Positions 52,906-62,912 of a stretch of DNA of 64,000 nt are shown piece after piece. The stretch covers positions 1 to 64,000 of the forward strand of contig JAQYVU010000014.1 in assembly GCA_030145385.1 (NCBI GenBank), written 5' to 3'. The position numbers and the translations under genes were made by a program. This DNA comes from Desulfococcaceae bacterium. Lineage in GTDB: Bacteria > Desulfobacterota > Desulfobacteria > Desulfobacterales > Desulfosalsimonadaceae. Position 1 is the stretch's first letter, and each line of letters opens with the position of its first letter. The notes beneath the pieces were generated by a model that saw only the letters and a list, made by a program, of their open reading frames with translations, had not been told where the DNA came from and made no database searches.

Positions 52906-55395
52906 ATGAATAATTCTTCTTCAAAAACTCAGTTATGGAATCCGTTGGGACCGGAGAAACTAAACAGCATCCGTAAAATATTTTCAGGACTTTTTCCGGC
53001 CACTGAAAATGGCGACCTGGCAGAACATATATCCGAATACTGGATCAACAAACTCAAAAAAATCTGGGAGAAAAAGCCTGACGCCATCAGACAAAAAGAC
53101 CTGGCGTACCATCCCGACGATCCTTTATCCCGGATCCGGCAGAAAACAGTCGTTATTGCCTATGCGGACAGTGTTTTTGAAAAGAATGAAAAAACCCTCA
53201 AAACCCTGGACAGGTTCTTAAATCAACATTTTCCGGCTGTCGGCGGACTGCACATTTTACCGGCCTGCATTGTGGCCGACTACCGGTTCAATGACGGATA
53301 TTTTTCCCAGATTGTTCGGGACAGTATCCATCCGGTATTTGGCACCAACCAGCTCTTTGCCGACATTTCGGAAAAATATTTTTCCATGACTGATTTTGTT
53401 TTAAATCACGTGGATGTCGACAACCCCAAATTCCAGTCCTATTTAAACGGCAATGATGTTGCCGGAGACTGTTTTTTCGTGTTCACGGAAGCTGAATATC
53501 AACAGCGTCTTTCAAACGGAGACTTTGACCAGATCTTCCGCCCCCGCCCGTTTCCGCTGTTCACGATTTTCAGGAAAACCCCGACGGAAAACCGGTTTGC
53601 CAGAAAGGATTTTGCCGGCAGAATTAAAGCGATGAACAAATGCTTTGCCCCCGATCTTCTCCCGGATGCGGTCATTGCCCTGCTGTCAATTTTCAATAAA
53701 ATCAAAAACGACCAGATGCTTCGGGAAAACGACTATACCTGCATTACCCAATTTATCGAATATCTCGAACAAAATGCAACAATATCGCAGGATGCCCTGT
53801 TCTCACTTTCCGCAATCCAGGAAACCAGAAGGCCCCCCTATATTTTCAGAGAGTTCATCAAAACAAAAAAAGACCTGCTGACGGCCATCGGCTATGACAC
53901 CAAAACCGCGGAAAAATATTCTACAATCTTTGAAGAAAATAACGCCGCAATTTTTGGCGAAGAAATCCGGGCCCTGACAACCTTCAGTCATGTGCAGGCG
54001 GACTTGAACACATCCACCTTTGAAGGCCTTAAAATGCTGGCTGATGATTTTGCCTGGTATTTGACTCTGGACCTGGATATGCTGCGCCTGGATGCAGCTA
54101 ATTTTGCCTTCAAACGCTGGAAAACCTCATGTTTCGGACTTCCTGAAGTAAAAAGCCTGATGAAAATTCTTTACCTTTCCATGGAATGCGTGTCACCGAG
54201 AACGGTGGCCAACCTGGAGGTCAACGACAAGCTGAGCGCGATTCTCAAACAAATGGCGGACAAGGACGCTCCGCCGCCCATGATGTATGATTTTCACCTG
54301 GCAAGTATTTTACCGGTGATCTTTAACACCCAAAATACGGACATCGCCGCCCGAATTTTTGATATGATCCGTCAATATGATATTCCCAAAAAAAGTATCC
54401 GTTTTTCCATTGCAGAAAGCCATGACGGCAAATCCGTCCGCGGGAGCCTGGACCTGCTTTCACCGGCAGAGCGGCAAAACCTTGCAAGAATTGTTGAAAA
54501 AAACGGCGGGAAAATCAAAAGCAAAGGCGTACCGCCCCGGCAGTACCTGAAATCAGAGTTCGAACAGGTTTGTTTTTTTGCATCATTGAACGAAGAAGAC
54601 GCCCTCTTCCAGCTTGCGAAACAAAACCCGCCGCAATCTTCAACACTTCACTTAAAAGACCACATCGTTGATGAATCGGATATCGCACAGGCTTTAAACA
54701 TCAGCCGGGCTGAGCTGGAAGCCAATGACGCACTGACATTTTTCTGCAACAAGGTCGTTCACGGCCGGGAACCCTATGAGCTCTGCTCTTCCACGCGGGA
54801 TGCCATGATTCGGCTCGATGATCCGAAACTTGCGGCTGACCGGTTTCTGGCATTTTACACCATGGCATTCGCGCTCATGGGAAGGCATGTCAAATCCATT
54901 TACTTTAATGATCTTTTAGGACTTGCCAATGATTATGAACGCATGAACCAAACCGGTGAATTAAGAGATATCAAACGTACAAAATCAGATTATGCCACAC
55001 TCAAAACAAAGTTAAGCGATCCGGATTCATTTGTTTATAAAATCGCAAAAGGCATCAATAACCTGATTGCCCTGGTCGACACGGACCCGGCCCTTGTCTT
55101 CCGGGGAAATGAAGCGGAAATGATTTCAACGGGCAGCCCGGCTGCTGCCTGTATCCATAACCACTGCGGCGGCCGGCACACAATTGCAATCGTCAACACG
55201 TCTGAAAAAGATCAAGCTATTTCCATGGATTTGTCATCAGATGACCTGGCTTTGCCGGAAACACTCATAGACAATTTCAGCCAAAGCCCCATAGGTTTAA
55301 ATAATGGAAAACTGGCTCTTAACTTGAGCCCTTTTCAAAGATTGTGGCTCACAGAAAAACAGGTGGATATTCCAAAAGAAAAACTCGTCGAATAA
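52906..55395 (+). CDS. GH13 (sucrose-phosphorylase-like) glycosidase with insertion
   Basis: The 829-residue protein matches the GH13 subfamily containing sucrose phosphorylase: DFVLNHVDVDNPKF (about 160), FRPRPFPLFTIF (about 211), then DLDMLRLDAANFAFKRW (about 390) with the nucleophile Asp, the acid/base Glu in VANLEVNDK (about 436), and the third Asp in AESHDGKSVRG (about 506). Between the second and third blocks there is an extra piece of about 130 residues, absent from classical members of about 500-590 residues. It should act on alpha-glucosides, possibly with phosphate as acceptor. Substrate and activity are not established. Confidence 0.82.
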   Translation: MNNSSSKTQLWNPLGPEKLNSIRKIFSGLFPATENGDLAEHISEYWINKLKKIWEKKPDAIRQKDLAYHPDDPLSRIRQKTVVIAYADSVFEKNEKTLKTLDRFLNQHFPAVGGLHILPACIVADYRFNDGYFSQIVRDSIHPVFGTNQLFADISEKYFSMTDFVLNHVDVDNPKFQSYLNGNDVAGDCFFVFTEAEYQQRLSNGDFDQIFRPRPFPLFTIFRKTPTENRFARKDFAGRIKAMNKCFAPDLLPDAVIALLSIFNKIKNDQMLRENDYTCITQFIEYLEQNATISQDALFSLSAIQETRRPPYIFREFIKTKKDLLTAIGYDTKTAEKYSTIFEENNAAIFGEEIRALTTFSHVQADLNTSTFEGLKMLADDFAWYLTLDLDMLRLDAANFAFKRWKTSCFGLPEVKSLMKILYLSMECVSPRTVANLEVNDKLSAILKQMADKDAPPPMMYDFHLASILPVIFNTQNTDIAARIFDMIRQYDIPKKSIRFSIAESHDGKSVRGSLDLLSPAERQNLARIVEKNGGKIKSKGVPPRQYLKSEFEQVCFFASLNEEDALFQLAKQNPPQSSTLHLKDHIVDESDIAQALNISRAELEANDALTFFCNKVVHGREPYELCSSTRDAMIRLDDPKLAADRFLAFYTMAFALMGRHVKSIYFNDLLGLANDYERMNQTGELRDIKRTKSDYATLKTKLSDPDSFVYKIAKGINNLIALVDTDPALVFRGNEAEMISTGSPAAACIHNHCGGRHTIAIVNTSEKDQAISMDLSSDDLALPETLIDNFSQSPIGLNNGKLALNLSPFQRLWLTEKQVDIPKEKLVE

Positions 55396-55418
55396 ACCGT
55401 TTTTTCTATCGAATTACG

Positions 55419-56231
55419 TCAGCAATACTGTGCTTTCAGCATCCCGGCAACGGATTCGTCAAAAAGTTCCCGTTTCTGAACCCGGTCAAAGGTGGCCATC
55501 AGATCGGGAACACGGACCCGCTGTTTTCGTTCATCCTGATAGTCTTCCACAATTGCCCCCCGATGCATCATGATGATGCGATCCGGCAGATCCACAGCCT
55601 GCTGCATGGAATGCGTGACCATCAGAGCGGTTAGCTTCTCCCGCGCTATGATGATTTTCGTAAGCTCCGCCACCTTTGCAGCACTTTTGGGATCAAGCGC
55701 TGCCGTATGCTCATCTAAAAGCAGCAGTTTCGGACGGGTCCAGACAGCCATGAGCAGGGTTAATGCCTGGCGCTGTCCCCCGGAAAGTGTTCCGATGGGA
55801 TTATCCAGCCGGTCCTCGAGTCCCATTTTCAATGTCCGGACCCGGTCGGCCACATCATCTTTGAAGGCACGGGTCACGGCAAAGCCAAATGACCGGTGCT
55901 GCCCGCGCTTCATGGCAATAGCAATATTTTCCGCAATGCTCATATCCGGTGCTGTGCCCGCAAAGGGATCCTGAAAAACCCGTCCGATCAGGGCCGCCCG
56001 TTTGTATTCCGGCCACCGGGTGATGTCATGACCAGCCAGATGAATGCTTCCGGCATCCGGCGTAAACGTTCCGGCAACGGCATTGAGAAGCGTACTTTTC
56101 CCTGACCCGTTGGTGCCGATAATCCCGGTAAAACAGCCGTCTTCTATGCTGAGACTGACATCCTGCAACGCCCGGACTTCATTAACGGTTCCGGCATGAA
56201 AGGTTTTAGAGACGGAATCAATTTTTAACAT
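55419..56231 (-). CDS. ABC transporter ATP-binding protein (TrpZ-like)
   Basis: The 270-residue ATPase has Walker A GTNGSGKST, the signature LSGGQRQ, Walker B LLLLDEHTAALD and the switch histidine MVTHSM. It pairs with the preceding permease gene (overlapping starts and stops by about 14 bases). The cluster also has an ABC_sub_bind-type binding protein, as in TrpXYZ-like importers found in many bacteria. Substrate unknown. Confidence 0.93.
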   Translation of the reverse strand: MLKIDSVSKTFHAGTVNEVRALQDVSLSIEDGCFTGIIGTNGSGKSTLLNAVAGTFTPDAGSIHLAGHDITRWPEYKRAALIGRVFQDPFAGTAPDMSIAENIAIAMKRGQHRSFGFAVTRAFKDDVADRVRTLKMGLEDRLDNPIGTLSGGQRQALTLLMAVWTRPKLLLLDEHTAALDPKSAAKVAELTKIIIAREKLTALMVTHSMQQAVDLPDRIIMMHRGAIVEDYQDERKQRVRVPDLMATFDRVQKRELFDESVAGMLKAQYC

Positions 56232-57165
56232 AGTTCAACCCTCCGCTAATCTTCCTGCTCAGCATACCAAACCATGCAGGGGCTACCAGGGCGGCAAAAA
56301 CAAAGAACGCCGTGACCAGTTTAAGATCATTGGGATTCAGGCCCCAGCGCAGGGCAATGGCAATCAGGAGCCGAAACAGAATGGTTCCCAGAATCACACC
56401 AGCAATGGTGAGCCCGATGCCGGCCTTCCCCACCAGTGCTTCTCCAATGATAATGCTTGCAAGGCCCCAGACCATCATGCCGATCCCCATTTGAACGTCC
56501 GCAAACCCCTGATACTGGGCCAGCAATGAACCGGCAAGCGCCACCAGGCCATTTGCCATTGCCAGGCTGAAAACGATCATGGTGTTGTTATTGACTCCTT
56601 GCGCCCGAACCATCTGGGGGTTGCTTCCCGCAGCCCTCAAGGCAGTGCCGGCGTGCGTGAAAAGAAACCCGCACAGGAGAACAGCAACAAAAATCGCGAT
56701 CATCGCGCTGGTCATAAAAACCGCCAAATCACCGATGGGTACCTGCCAGCCCAGGATATCGACCTTTGATGCAGTGGCGGTGATTTTTTCAAAAAAGCCT
56801 TCCATGCCGGTTGAAATGGTTGTTACATCCAGAAGCGGAATATTGCTCTTTCCCATAACCCGCAAATTGATGGAGTATAACGCGGTCATCATCAAAATCC
56901 CGGACAGAATTTCCTGAATTTTAAACCGGGTATAAAGAATACCGGTGACAGACCCTGCCAAAGCACCGCCCAAAGTGGATACCAGCATCGCCAGCCAGGG
57001 AGAATATCCTTCAACAATCATCAAAGCGGAAATGGAAGCGCCCAGCGTGATGGAACCGTCGACGGTAATATCCGTAAAACGGATCATTCGAAAGCTGATA
57101 AACATGCCCAAAGACAACAAAGAAAGGATCAATCCCATGGTAAATGCGCCGATAACAAGACTCAT
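56218..57165 (-). CDS. ABC transporter permease (TrpY-like)
   Basis: The 315-residue permease has about eight hydrophobic helices; it resembles the branched-type permeases (with RFTDITVDGSITLGASIS near the start and AAGSNPQMVRAQGVNNN in the coupling region) seen in TrpXYZ-type systems. Its ATG overlaps the STAS gene stop by four bases (ATGA), so it is translationally coupled. Confidence 0.9.
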   Translation of the reverse strand: MSLVIGAFTMGLILSLLSLGMFISFRMIRFTDITVDGSITLGASISALMIVEGYSPWLAMLVSTLGGALAGSVTGILYTRFKIQEILSGILMMTALYSINLRVMGKSNIPLLDVTTISTGMEGFFEKITATASKVDILGWQVPIGDLAVFMTSAMIAIFVAVLLCGFLFTHAGTALRAAGSNPQMVRAQGVNNNTMIVFSLAMANGLVALAGSLLAQYQGFADVQMGIGMMVWGLASIIIGEALVGKAGIGLTIAGVILGTILFRLLIAIALRWGLNPNDLKLVTAFFVFAALVAPAWFGMLSRKISGGLNYVKN

Positions 57166-58379
57166 GATAACACCTCCGGGTTTTGCAAAGGGCTAAACCA
57201 GCAGGCACCCCGAATCAGGGCACTTTCTCCCAATCCAACCGCCGGGCGATCATCATCGGTCAGATGCATGACTGCCAAAGGCGGCGGTCCGTTAAAAAAT
57301 TTTGCAATGGCTGATTCAAGTTCGATTTTCCCGTTTGGCAAGGGTTGGTAGGGAAAAACAGCTGCATGAATATGTGCAGCAATATGCGGCGCTGACGGCA
57401 TGGGGGAAAGAAAGGTAGCGCCTGTTTTGGAGACAACCCCTGTCAGCAGTGCCTGCTGGTGGGAATAAGACCGCTCACCGCAGAAAGTCAGCCAATCCCG
57501 GATTTCCGGAAAAACAATCTCCCTTTCTTTGCTTAGCCTTCCCGGAGAACGGATAAGCGCTGTTCCCACCAGGCCTTCAATTTCTCCTAACACGACAAAT
57601 CCGGCCGATTTTCCGCCGGTTTGATTCAGGATATTTGTGAGTAAAGCGGAGATGCGATAAAAAGGGGTGGTATCTGTTGGGGCAAAACGGATTAAATGCC
57701 CCATTTCCCCATTGCAACTCATGGCCTGGATGCACTGCATCCGGGGAAGAAACTGTTTTTCAGGAATAAGATAATCAGGCAATGCCTGCTCATCCGGCGG
57801 CTGATACACCACATTGCCGGCCACCGCCAGGAATTCACCAAAATGATCCCGGGCATCTTCAAACGAGGCAGCAGCACTTCCGATGCCCAGCGCACAGGTA
57901 TCTTTTTCAAATACCAACGCCTGCACCCTTTTTTTGTCCACCGCCTGCCAGGGATGCCAGGCGGCCGGTTCAGCGGCTGTTAACTGAGCATCGTCCTTTA
58001 ATATAAACCCTTGTATCCCGGTATTTTCCGCTGCATCCTTTTCACCGGCAATCCCGGCAGCAGGCATATCTTCCGGAAACCCCTTTCCCAGCCACATCTG
58101 GAACCCGGATGTACTCAGTGTCTGTTCTACAAAGGATGTGGGATTTGTGATAAAAAAACTGCCGTGGACAATGTTCAGTTCTTTATACACCATCAAGAGC
58201 GCCCGTATCCCGGCGGAACTCAGAAAAATCATCTCCGAAGCATCGATTACCAGGTGATGCCGGCCTTTCCGGATCTGGAGTAAAAGCGTTTGTGTAAAAT
58301 GATCCGCCCAGGAGGCATCCAGCCGTCCTTTTGCCTGTATAAGCAGATATCTTCCCCGTTGTTCAAGTTCAATTTTCAT
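57162..58379 (-). CDS. STAS-domain protein with unknown C-terminal domain, ABC operon
   Basis: The 405-residue protein starts with a STAS/anti-sigma-antagonist-like domain (about 1-105; RLDASWADHF, LVIDASEMIFLSSAGIRALL), in which the phosphoacceptor serine position is present in SSAGI. The remaining 300 residues form a domain I do not recognise (AVDKKRVQALVFEKDTCALG; FVVLGEIEGLVGTALIR; YSHQQALLTGVVS). The start is ATG 58379 with AGGATGC upstream; the longer frame reads into repeat DNA. The stop overlaps the permease start. Regulation of transport by phosphorylation or ligand is a plausible inference. Confidence 0.78.
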   Translation of the reverse strand: MKIELEQRGRYLLIQAKGRLDASWADHFTQTLLLQIRKGRHHLVIDASEMIFLSSAGIRALLMVYKELNIVHGSFFITNPTSFVEQTLSTSGFQMWLGKGFPEDMPAAGIAGEKDAAENTGIQGFILKDDAQLTAAEPAAWHPWQAVDKKRVQALVFEKDTCALGIGSAAASFEDARDHFGEFLAVAGNVVYQPPDEQALPDYLIPEKQFLPRMQCIQAMSCNGEMGHLIRFAPTDTTPFYRISALLTNILNQTGGKSAGFVVLGEIEGLVGTALIRSPGRLSKEREIVFPEIRDWLTFCGERSYSHQQALLTGVVSKTGATFLSPMPSAPHIAAHIHAAVFPYQPLPNGKIELESAIAKFFNGPPPLAVMHLTDDDRPAVGLGESALIRGACWFSPLQNPEVLS

Positions 58380-58430
58380 GATGCATCCTATTAATCTCTG
58401 AACGGAAAGTCTCTCAATTATCAATCTCCA

Positions 58431-58515
58431 GTCATTGCGAGGGAGGTACGACCGAAGCAATCTCCTTATAGACAGGGGATTACTTCGTCGCTCGTTCCTC
58501 ACTTCTCGTAATGAC
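58431..58515. repeat. Imperfect palindromic dispersed repeat (GTCATTGCGAG type)
   Basis: GTCATTGCGAG at the left and CTCGTAATGAC at the right form imperfect inverted ends of an 85-base element whose interior also pairs (GAAGCAATC... with GATTACTTC). Sequences of the GTCATTGCGAG type recur widely in bacterial intergenic DNA. It sits between the binding-protein and STAS genes, inside an otherwise contiguous operon. Confidence 0.75.
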
Positions 58516-58552
58516 AACTGTAATTCAGGGGTTTTCGGTCGGCCACTATTTA

Positions 58553-61500
58553 TTATTCAGGCTTGTATATGGTTGCTTTCTTTTTAAGTTCATCTGAAAT
58601 CTTTAATTTATAAAATTTTGCCAGCTCCGGATTCAGAATAAATTTTTCGGATTGTGAATTGTTAAAAGCAATATCCTTTGGATTTTCTCCTTTCAGAACC
58701 CGGACGGCTTTTTCTGCTGCCTCCAGTCCGGCATCATAAGAATCTCTGGCCAGGCAAATAACCCCGCCGTCATCCATCTGGTTACTTTCAAAAACATAGA
58801 CCGGCAGACCATTTTCATTTGCTTTACGGGCAATAAGTGCAAATCCCGGACTGGTCAGGTTGTCCACCACCTGTGCCAGAGCCTGGATATCATTTTTGCA
58901 AAGCTCAATAGCGGATTGAACGACATCTGCGCTTGACATAACCGGTATGGAAATGAGTTCTATACCCACCTTTTCCAGTTCCGCTTTAAACCAGTCCCTG
59001 TAAAGCACACTGTTGATTTCCCCGGGGGTAAAAAGAGTGCCAACCCGCCGGGCATCCGGCAGGGTTTCTTTAATGAGCCGCGCCATACCGTCAAACGGTG
59101 AACGAACGCTGATGCCGGTAACATTGGGTAAATGATCTGTTTCACTCTTTCCCGCACCGGCTTTTACCCCGTCGCCCACTCCGGTAAAAACAATCCTGGT
59201 CTCTTCACCGGCCTGGCGCAATGCCGCCTGAAGGACCGGCGTAGATATCGTCATCAAAAGATCCACACAATCGGATTTGACGGTAGCCATGATGCTTGAC
59301 AGGGTGGACATATCCCCCTGGGCATTGTATATCGTCATTTGATAATCCCGCCCTTGCCTGAAACCGGCCTGGTTGATGCCGTCAATCAGCCCGTCCCTGC
59401 ATCGTTCTGCAAATTCGGCCTCATTGTAGAGGACGATTCGCAGCTTAAAGGGTTCAAGCGGTTGTGAAAGCGTTTTTTGTTTGGGTTCAATCCGTTTGGA
59501 TTCGTTCCGGTTGAGTTCGATCCGGTTGGGTTCGATCCGGTTGGTTTCGCTCCGGTTGCGTTCAATCCGGTGATGAACCTGCGTCGGCATGACGGGCAAT
59601 TGGGCCGGAAGCACTCCTGCCAGAACTTTTACTGCCAGTTGCCCGGACTCGCGGCCCCACTCAAAATAACTGTCTCCAATGGCACCATCAGCAGCTTTTT
59701 TCATCAAATCGACCAGTGGATCATCATAAATGCCGCACACATTCTTCGGTCGCCCTGCGTTGAAAATTCCCAGTTTTTCCGGATCACCGGCAACGGTAAA
59801 AATTAAGGGAAAATCAAAATCTTTTTTTACAGCGGCAATGAATACCGGTGTGGAGACGGTAATGAGGGCATCGGGCGGATCCATTCCCACCTTGTCCAGG
59901 ATCCGGGAGAGCTGGGACATATCTGCCTGGGCACAATATTTTTTCAGGATAAAATCCGTCTCTTCTTTCAGCCCCATTTCAGACATGGCCGCTTCCACAC
60001 CCTTCATCGCATCAAGGAGTGCTGCATTTTCAACCAGATTGACCATGGCTATTTTTGCAGGCAACCGGCTCTCATTCCGGAGATCGAAAAAAACATCCGT
60101 TCGTTTCAGCAGTTCAACCGGTGGTGTGATACCGTTTTTTTTCATGGCCGAAAGATCAAGGGCCAGTTCCTTTTTTGTTCCGGGAGCAATGAGAATATCC
60201 GCAGGCGATTTTCCGAGAAGAATACGGGCCGTCAGTTTCGCAAGATCCCGTCCGTCACTGTATGGGCCGGGCGCACAGGACATAATCGCTCCTGTTCCCA
60301 TAAGGGAAATATCATCGGCAATAACAGGAACCCCTTGCTGTTCACAGGCTTTGATGATGGCCGGCATACCATTGGCAACCACGTTGACTGCCATGGAAAA
60401 AAACAGATCCACATCCTTTGCCAGAAGCACCCGGATACTTTCCGTAATTTCGCTGGATCCATAAACGGCCGCTTTAACCAGTTCCATCCCTTGTTGATCC
60501 AGGATTTTTTTCAAATCCATGACTTCTTTTGCAGAATTGGCTTCAGAAGGATTATATAACACGCCCATCCGTTTTGCCTGCGGAAAGAGTTTTCGGGTCC
60601 ACTCAAAAACTTCTTCAGTCGGAAGCTGATAGGCAATGCCGGTCACATGGGGCAGATGCTCGTTAAAGCTTTTCCCCGCACCGGCTTCGACAGGCGCGGA
60701 AACAATCCCGAAAGCAATATTAATGCCGCCGGCATGGGCAATGGCATTGCTCAGGCTTGGCGTGGAAAGGGCAACGAGAATATCCGGATGCTGTTGTATC
60801 AGGTTTGCGGTCGCCTGGGGCAGAAAGGACATATCCCCATTGGCGTGACTGGTGATGAGCTCAATATTTTCACCTTCAATAAAGCCCAGGTCCGCCAGTC
60901 CATCCTTAAATCCGTCAATGGCAATATCAAAAATCGGGGCGGAAACAAAATAACTCAGTCCCACCCGATACGTTTTGCCCGGTTCAGGTGCCGGTTGCTT
61001 TTCTACAGCCTCTTTTTCCTGCCGGGCCAGTATTTCCTCAACCGATGGACAGATCCGCCATGTGTCTTTCAATGATGCAATGACATCCCTGTTTACATTC
61101 AGTTGCTCAGGAATCACGTTTTCAATTCGAAAATCAGACGGTTTTTTCCCTTCAAAAATGGCAACGGCAATGTCAGCCGTATATTGTCCCACGGTATAGT
61201 AATCAGCTCCCAGACCGAAAAGCGCGCCCTTTTTCGCATCCATGGGATCATTGGTAAAAACGGGAATACCGGCCTGACCGGCCAGATTAACAATCAGTCC
61301 GGCAGATGCAATGGCAACGCTGTCACCGCCTATCCACACGGCATCGACATTTCTTGCAAGTAAGGAACGGGCTGATTCGGAAACCTCGGATGTGTTGGCG
61401 GCATTGGCCTCAACCAGTTCAACACCCAGTGTTTTACATATTGCCCGGGCTTGCCCGAGGCAGGCTTCCGAACATTGTTCCCCGGGATTCCAGACAACGC

Positions 61501-62044
61501 CAAGACGTTTTAGCCCGGGATTCATTTCATGAGCAATTCGAATGGCACTTTTAACCGGCTGAAACGTGCCGACACCGGCAATATAGGGTGGATGCTGGTC
61601 CGGTTCCGGTCCGGTGATGCCCACTCCCGTACCGTAAGGATCTGTCACAGCACCGAAGACATGCGTTTTTTTTGTTGATTTATTGGCTTTGGAAAAGGTC
61701 TGAAGAGCGACCGTGCTGGACGTGATGACTATATCATAGGGGCTGTTGGCAATATCTTTGGCCATGGCATTGGCCGTTCCGTAATCCCCCTGAGGGTTAT
61801 AAAGACGGATATTTTTTCCGTCCGGCGCCCGGCAACCCTTTTCTTCCAGGCGGCTGACCACACCGGCAACGTGGGAATCCAAAACGCCAGTTGAAGCAAT
61901 CTGCATCACGGCAATGGAAGGGTAAACGCTTTTTCTTTGTTTTACATGACCGGCTCGCTGCCCCCGGTCGGACATCAGAAGGATAAAGGAGGTTGCCAGA
62001 ATAAGACTGATTGCCAGCCATAAATGTTTTATGATGTTCTTCAT
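58553..62044 (-). CDS. Fused multi-unit ABC_sub_bind (TrpX-type) substrate-binding protein
   Basis: The 1163-residue protein has an N-terminal membrane anchor (ISLILATSFILLM) and four units related to ABC_sub_bind periplasmic proteins: about 40-345, 353-655, 660-822 (shortened) and 866-1155. Corresponding motifs include RLGVVWNPGE, RMGVLYNPSE and RRVGTLFTPGE in three units. The third unit lacks most of its second lobe. Between units three and four is a charged linker of NRIEP-type pentapeptides encoded by six 15-bp repeats. Such fusion is unusual; binding proteins are normally single. It should deliver solute to the permease and ATPase downstream. A TATAAT (62075-62070) lies upstream of the ATG. 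Confidence 0.86.
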   Translation of the reverse strand: MKNIIKHLWLAISLILATSFILLMSDRGQRAGHVKQRKSVYPSIAVMQIASTGVLDSHVAGVVSRLEEKGCRAPDGKNIRLYNPQGDYGTANAMAKDIANSPYDIVITSSTVALQTFSKANKSTKKTHVFGAVTDPYGTGVGITGPEPDQHPPYIAGVGTFQPVKSAIRIAHEMNPGLKRLGVVWNPGEQCSEACLGQARAICKTLGVELVEANAANTSEVSESARSLLARNVDAVWIGGDSVAIASAGLIVNLAGQAGIPVFTNDPMDAKKGALFGLGADYYTVGQYTADIAVAIFEGKKPSDFRIENVIPEQLNVNRDVIASLKDTWRICPSVEEILARQEKEAVEKQPAPEPGKTYRVGLSYFVSAPIFDIAIDGFKDGLADLGFIEGENIELITSHANGDMSFLPQATANLIQQHPDILVALSTPSLSNAIAHAGGINIAFGIVSAPVEAGAGKSFNEHLPHVTGIAYQLPTEEVFEWTRKLFPQAKRMGVLYNPSEANSAKEVMDLKKILDQQGMELVKAAVYGSSEITESIRVLLAKDVDLFFSMAVNVVANGMPAIIKACEQQGVPVIADDISLMGTGAIMSCAPGPYSDGRDLAKLTARILLGKSPADILIAPGTKKELALDLSAMKKNGITPPVELLKRTDVFFDLRNESRLPAKIAMVNLVENAALLDAMKGVEAAMSEMGLKEETDFILKKYCAQADMSQLSRILDKVGMDPPDALITVSTPVFIAAVKKDFDFPLIFTVAGDPEKLGIFNAGRPKNVCGIYDDPLVDLMKKAADGAIGDSYFEWGRESGQLAVKVLAGVLPAQLPVMPTQVHHRIERNRSETNRIEPNRIELNRNESKRIEPKQKTLSQPLEPFKLRIVLYNEAEFAERCRDGLIDGINQAGFRQGRDYQMTIYNAQGDMSTLSSIMATVKSDCVDLLMTISTPVLQAALRQAGEETRIVFTGVGDGVKAGAGKSETDHLPNVTGISVRSPFDGMARLIKETLPDARRVGTLFTPGEINSVLYRDWFKAELEKVGIELISIPVMSSADVVQSAIELCKNDIQALAQVVDNLTSPGFALIARKANENGLPVYVFESNQMDDGGVICLARDSYDAGLEAAEKAVRVLKGENPKDIAFNNSQSEKFILNPELAKFYKLKISDELKKKATIYKPE
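59483..59572. repeat. Minisatellite of six 15-bp units inside the binding-protein gene
   Basis: Units such as GGGTTCGATCCGGTT and GAGTTCGATCCGGTT repeat six times with small changes, keeping the reading frame. On the minus strand each unit encodes a pentapeptide of NRIEP or NRNES type. This may change in copy number between strains. Confidence 0.9.
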
Positions 62045-62912
62045 TGTTTATCCGTATGCACTAAAATTAATTATAGAATAAGATAAAGTTCACACACCAT
62101 AAAAAATTCAGCAATAATTTTCAACAGTTAAAAACCTGAATCAAGTCGGTGATCCCGCCCGCCTGCCGCGGCACGTTTGGCGGAAATGTTTTATCCAAAA
62201 TCCCGAACTATTTTCATTTGATTAAATATTTTTTATTTTTTCAAATCATTAGAGAACAAAGGGTATACAGACGTATTGCAGGTTTTTCCCTCAATAAAAA
62301 AGCTGATATTTCTTTAGAGTATCAGAAGTTTTTCTGAATGGGCAAAATTTTGATATGACATATTTGGAAATCAGCAGAAACTATTTTGGAGAAGAAATTA
62401 TTGGGCGAGCTCTTTAGCAATTTGTTGAATAAAAACAGAGTTTGTATACTTTGTGAACAACGTCCTGGAACACATTATTAGTAAGAGAAGGGTTGGTATT
62501 AAAGAGATTAGCGTGGTCCGACCCCAGATCTTTATTCATCGCAACATTCCAGAATTATATCGTTATTCAAATTAGTCCTTTTTATTAGAAAAAAAATTTG
62601 ATATAAGTCTCATTTCTCAAGGTGGTGTATGACAGAGAAATAACCATGTAGTCTTATAATTAATAATCAATGCCCCCATTTTCAATTATTCGGGACGAAA
62701 TTGTTACAAGACTCAAGACCAGACTTGATCCCTATACTTTTCCTTAAAAAGGCGGTTCTGAAGCCCGAGCACGTCAGACCATCCGATTTCAATGGGTCAA
62801 GGGCAGACCTGACCCCAGACATTCATTGGCCGACTTATTATTTTACAAGCGCTTAATGCAATAATCAAGGTCCGGCCCCAAGCCCCAGGCCCCAAGCCCC
62901 TCCAAGTACAGA
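62045..62912. other. Large AT-rich intergenic region
   Basis: About 870 bases contain no supported gene. The left part probably holds the promoter of the binding-protein gene. Toward the right are C-rich runs (GGCCCCAAGCCCC, about 62873-62902) and fragments such as GCAGACCTGACCCCAG that recall a repeated GGTCAGGTCTACGC-type sequence seen at 1268 and 31312. Short open frames here are treated as chance. Confidence 0.6.

Noticed and set aside
59483-59572. Short periodic repeats considered as a CRISPR array
   Set aside because: The units are 15 bp without spacers and stay in frame within a coding gene; they are a minisatellite encoding a linker.
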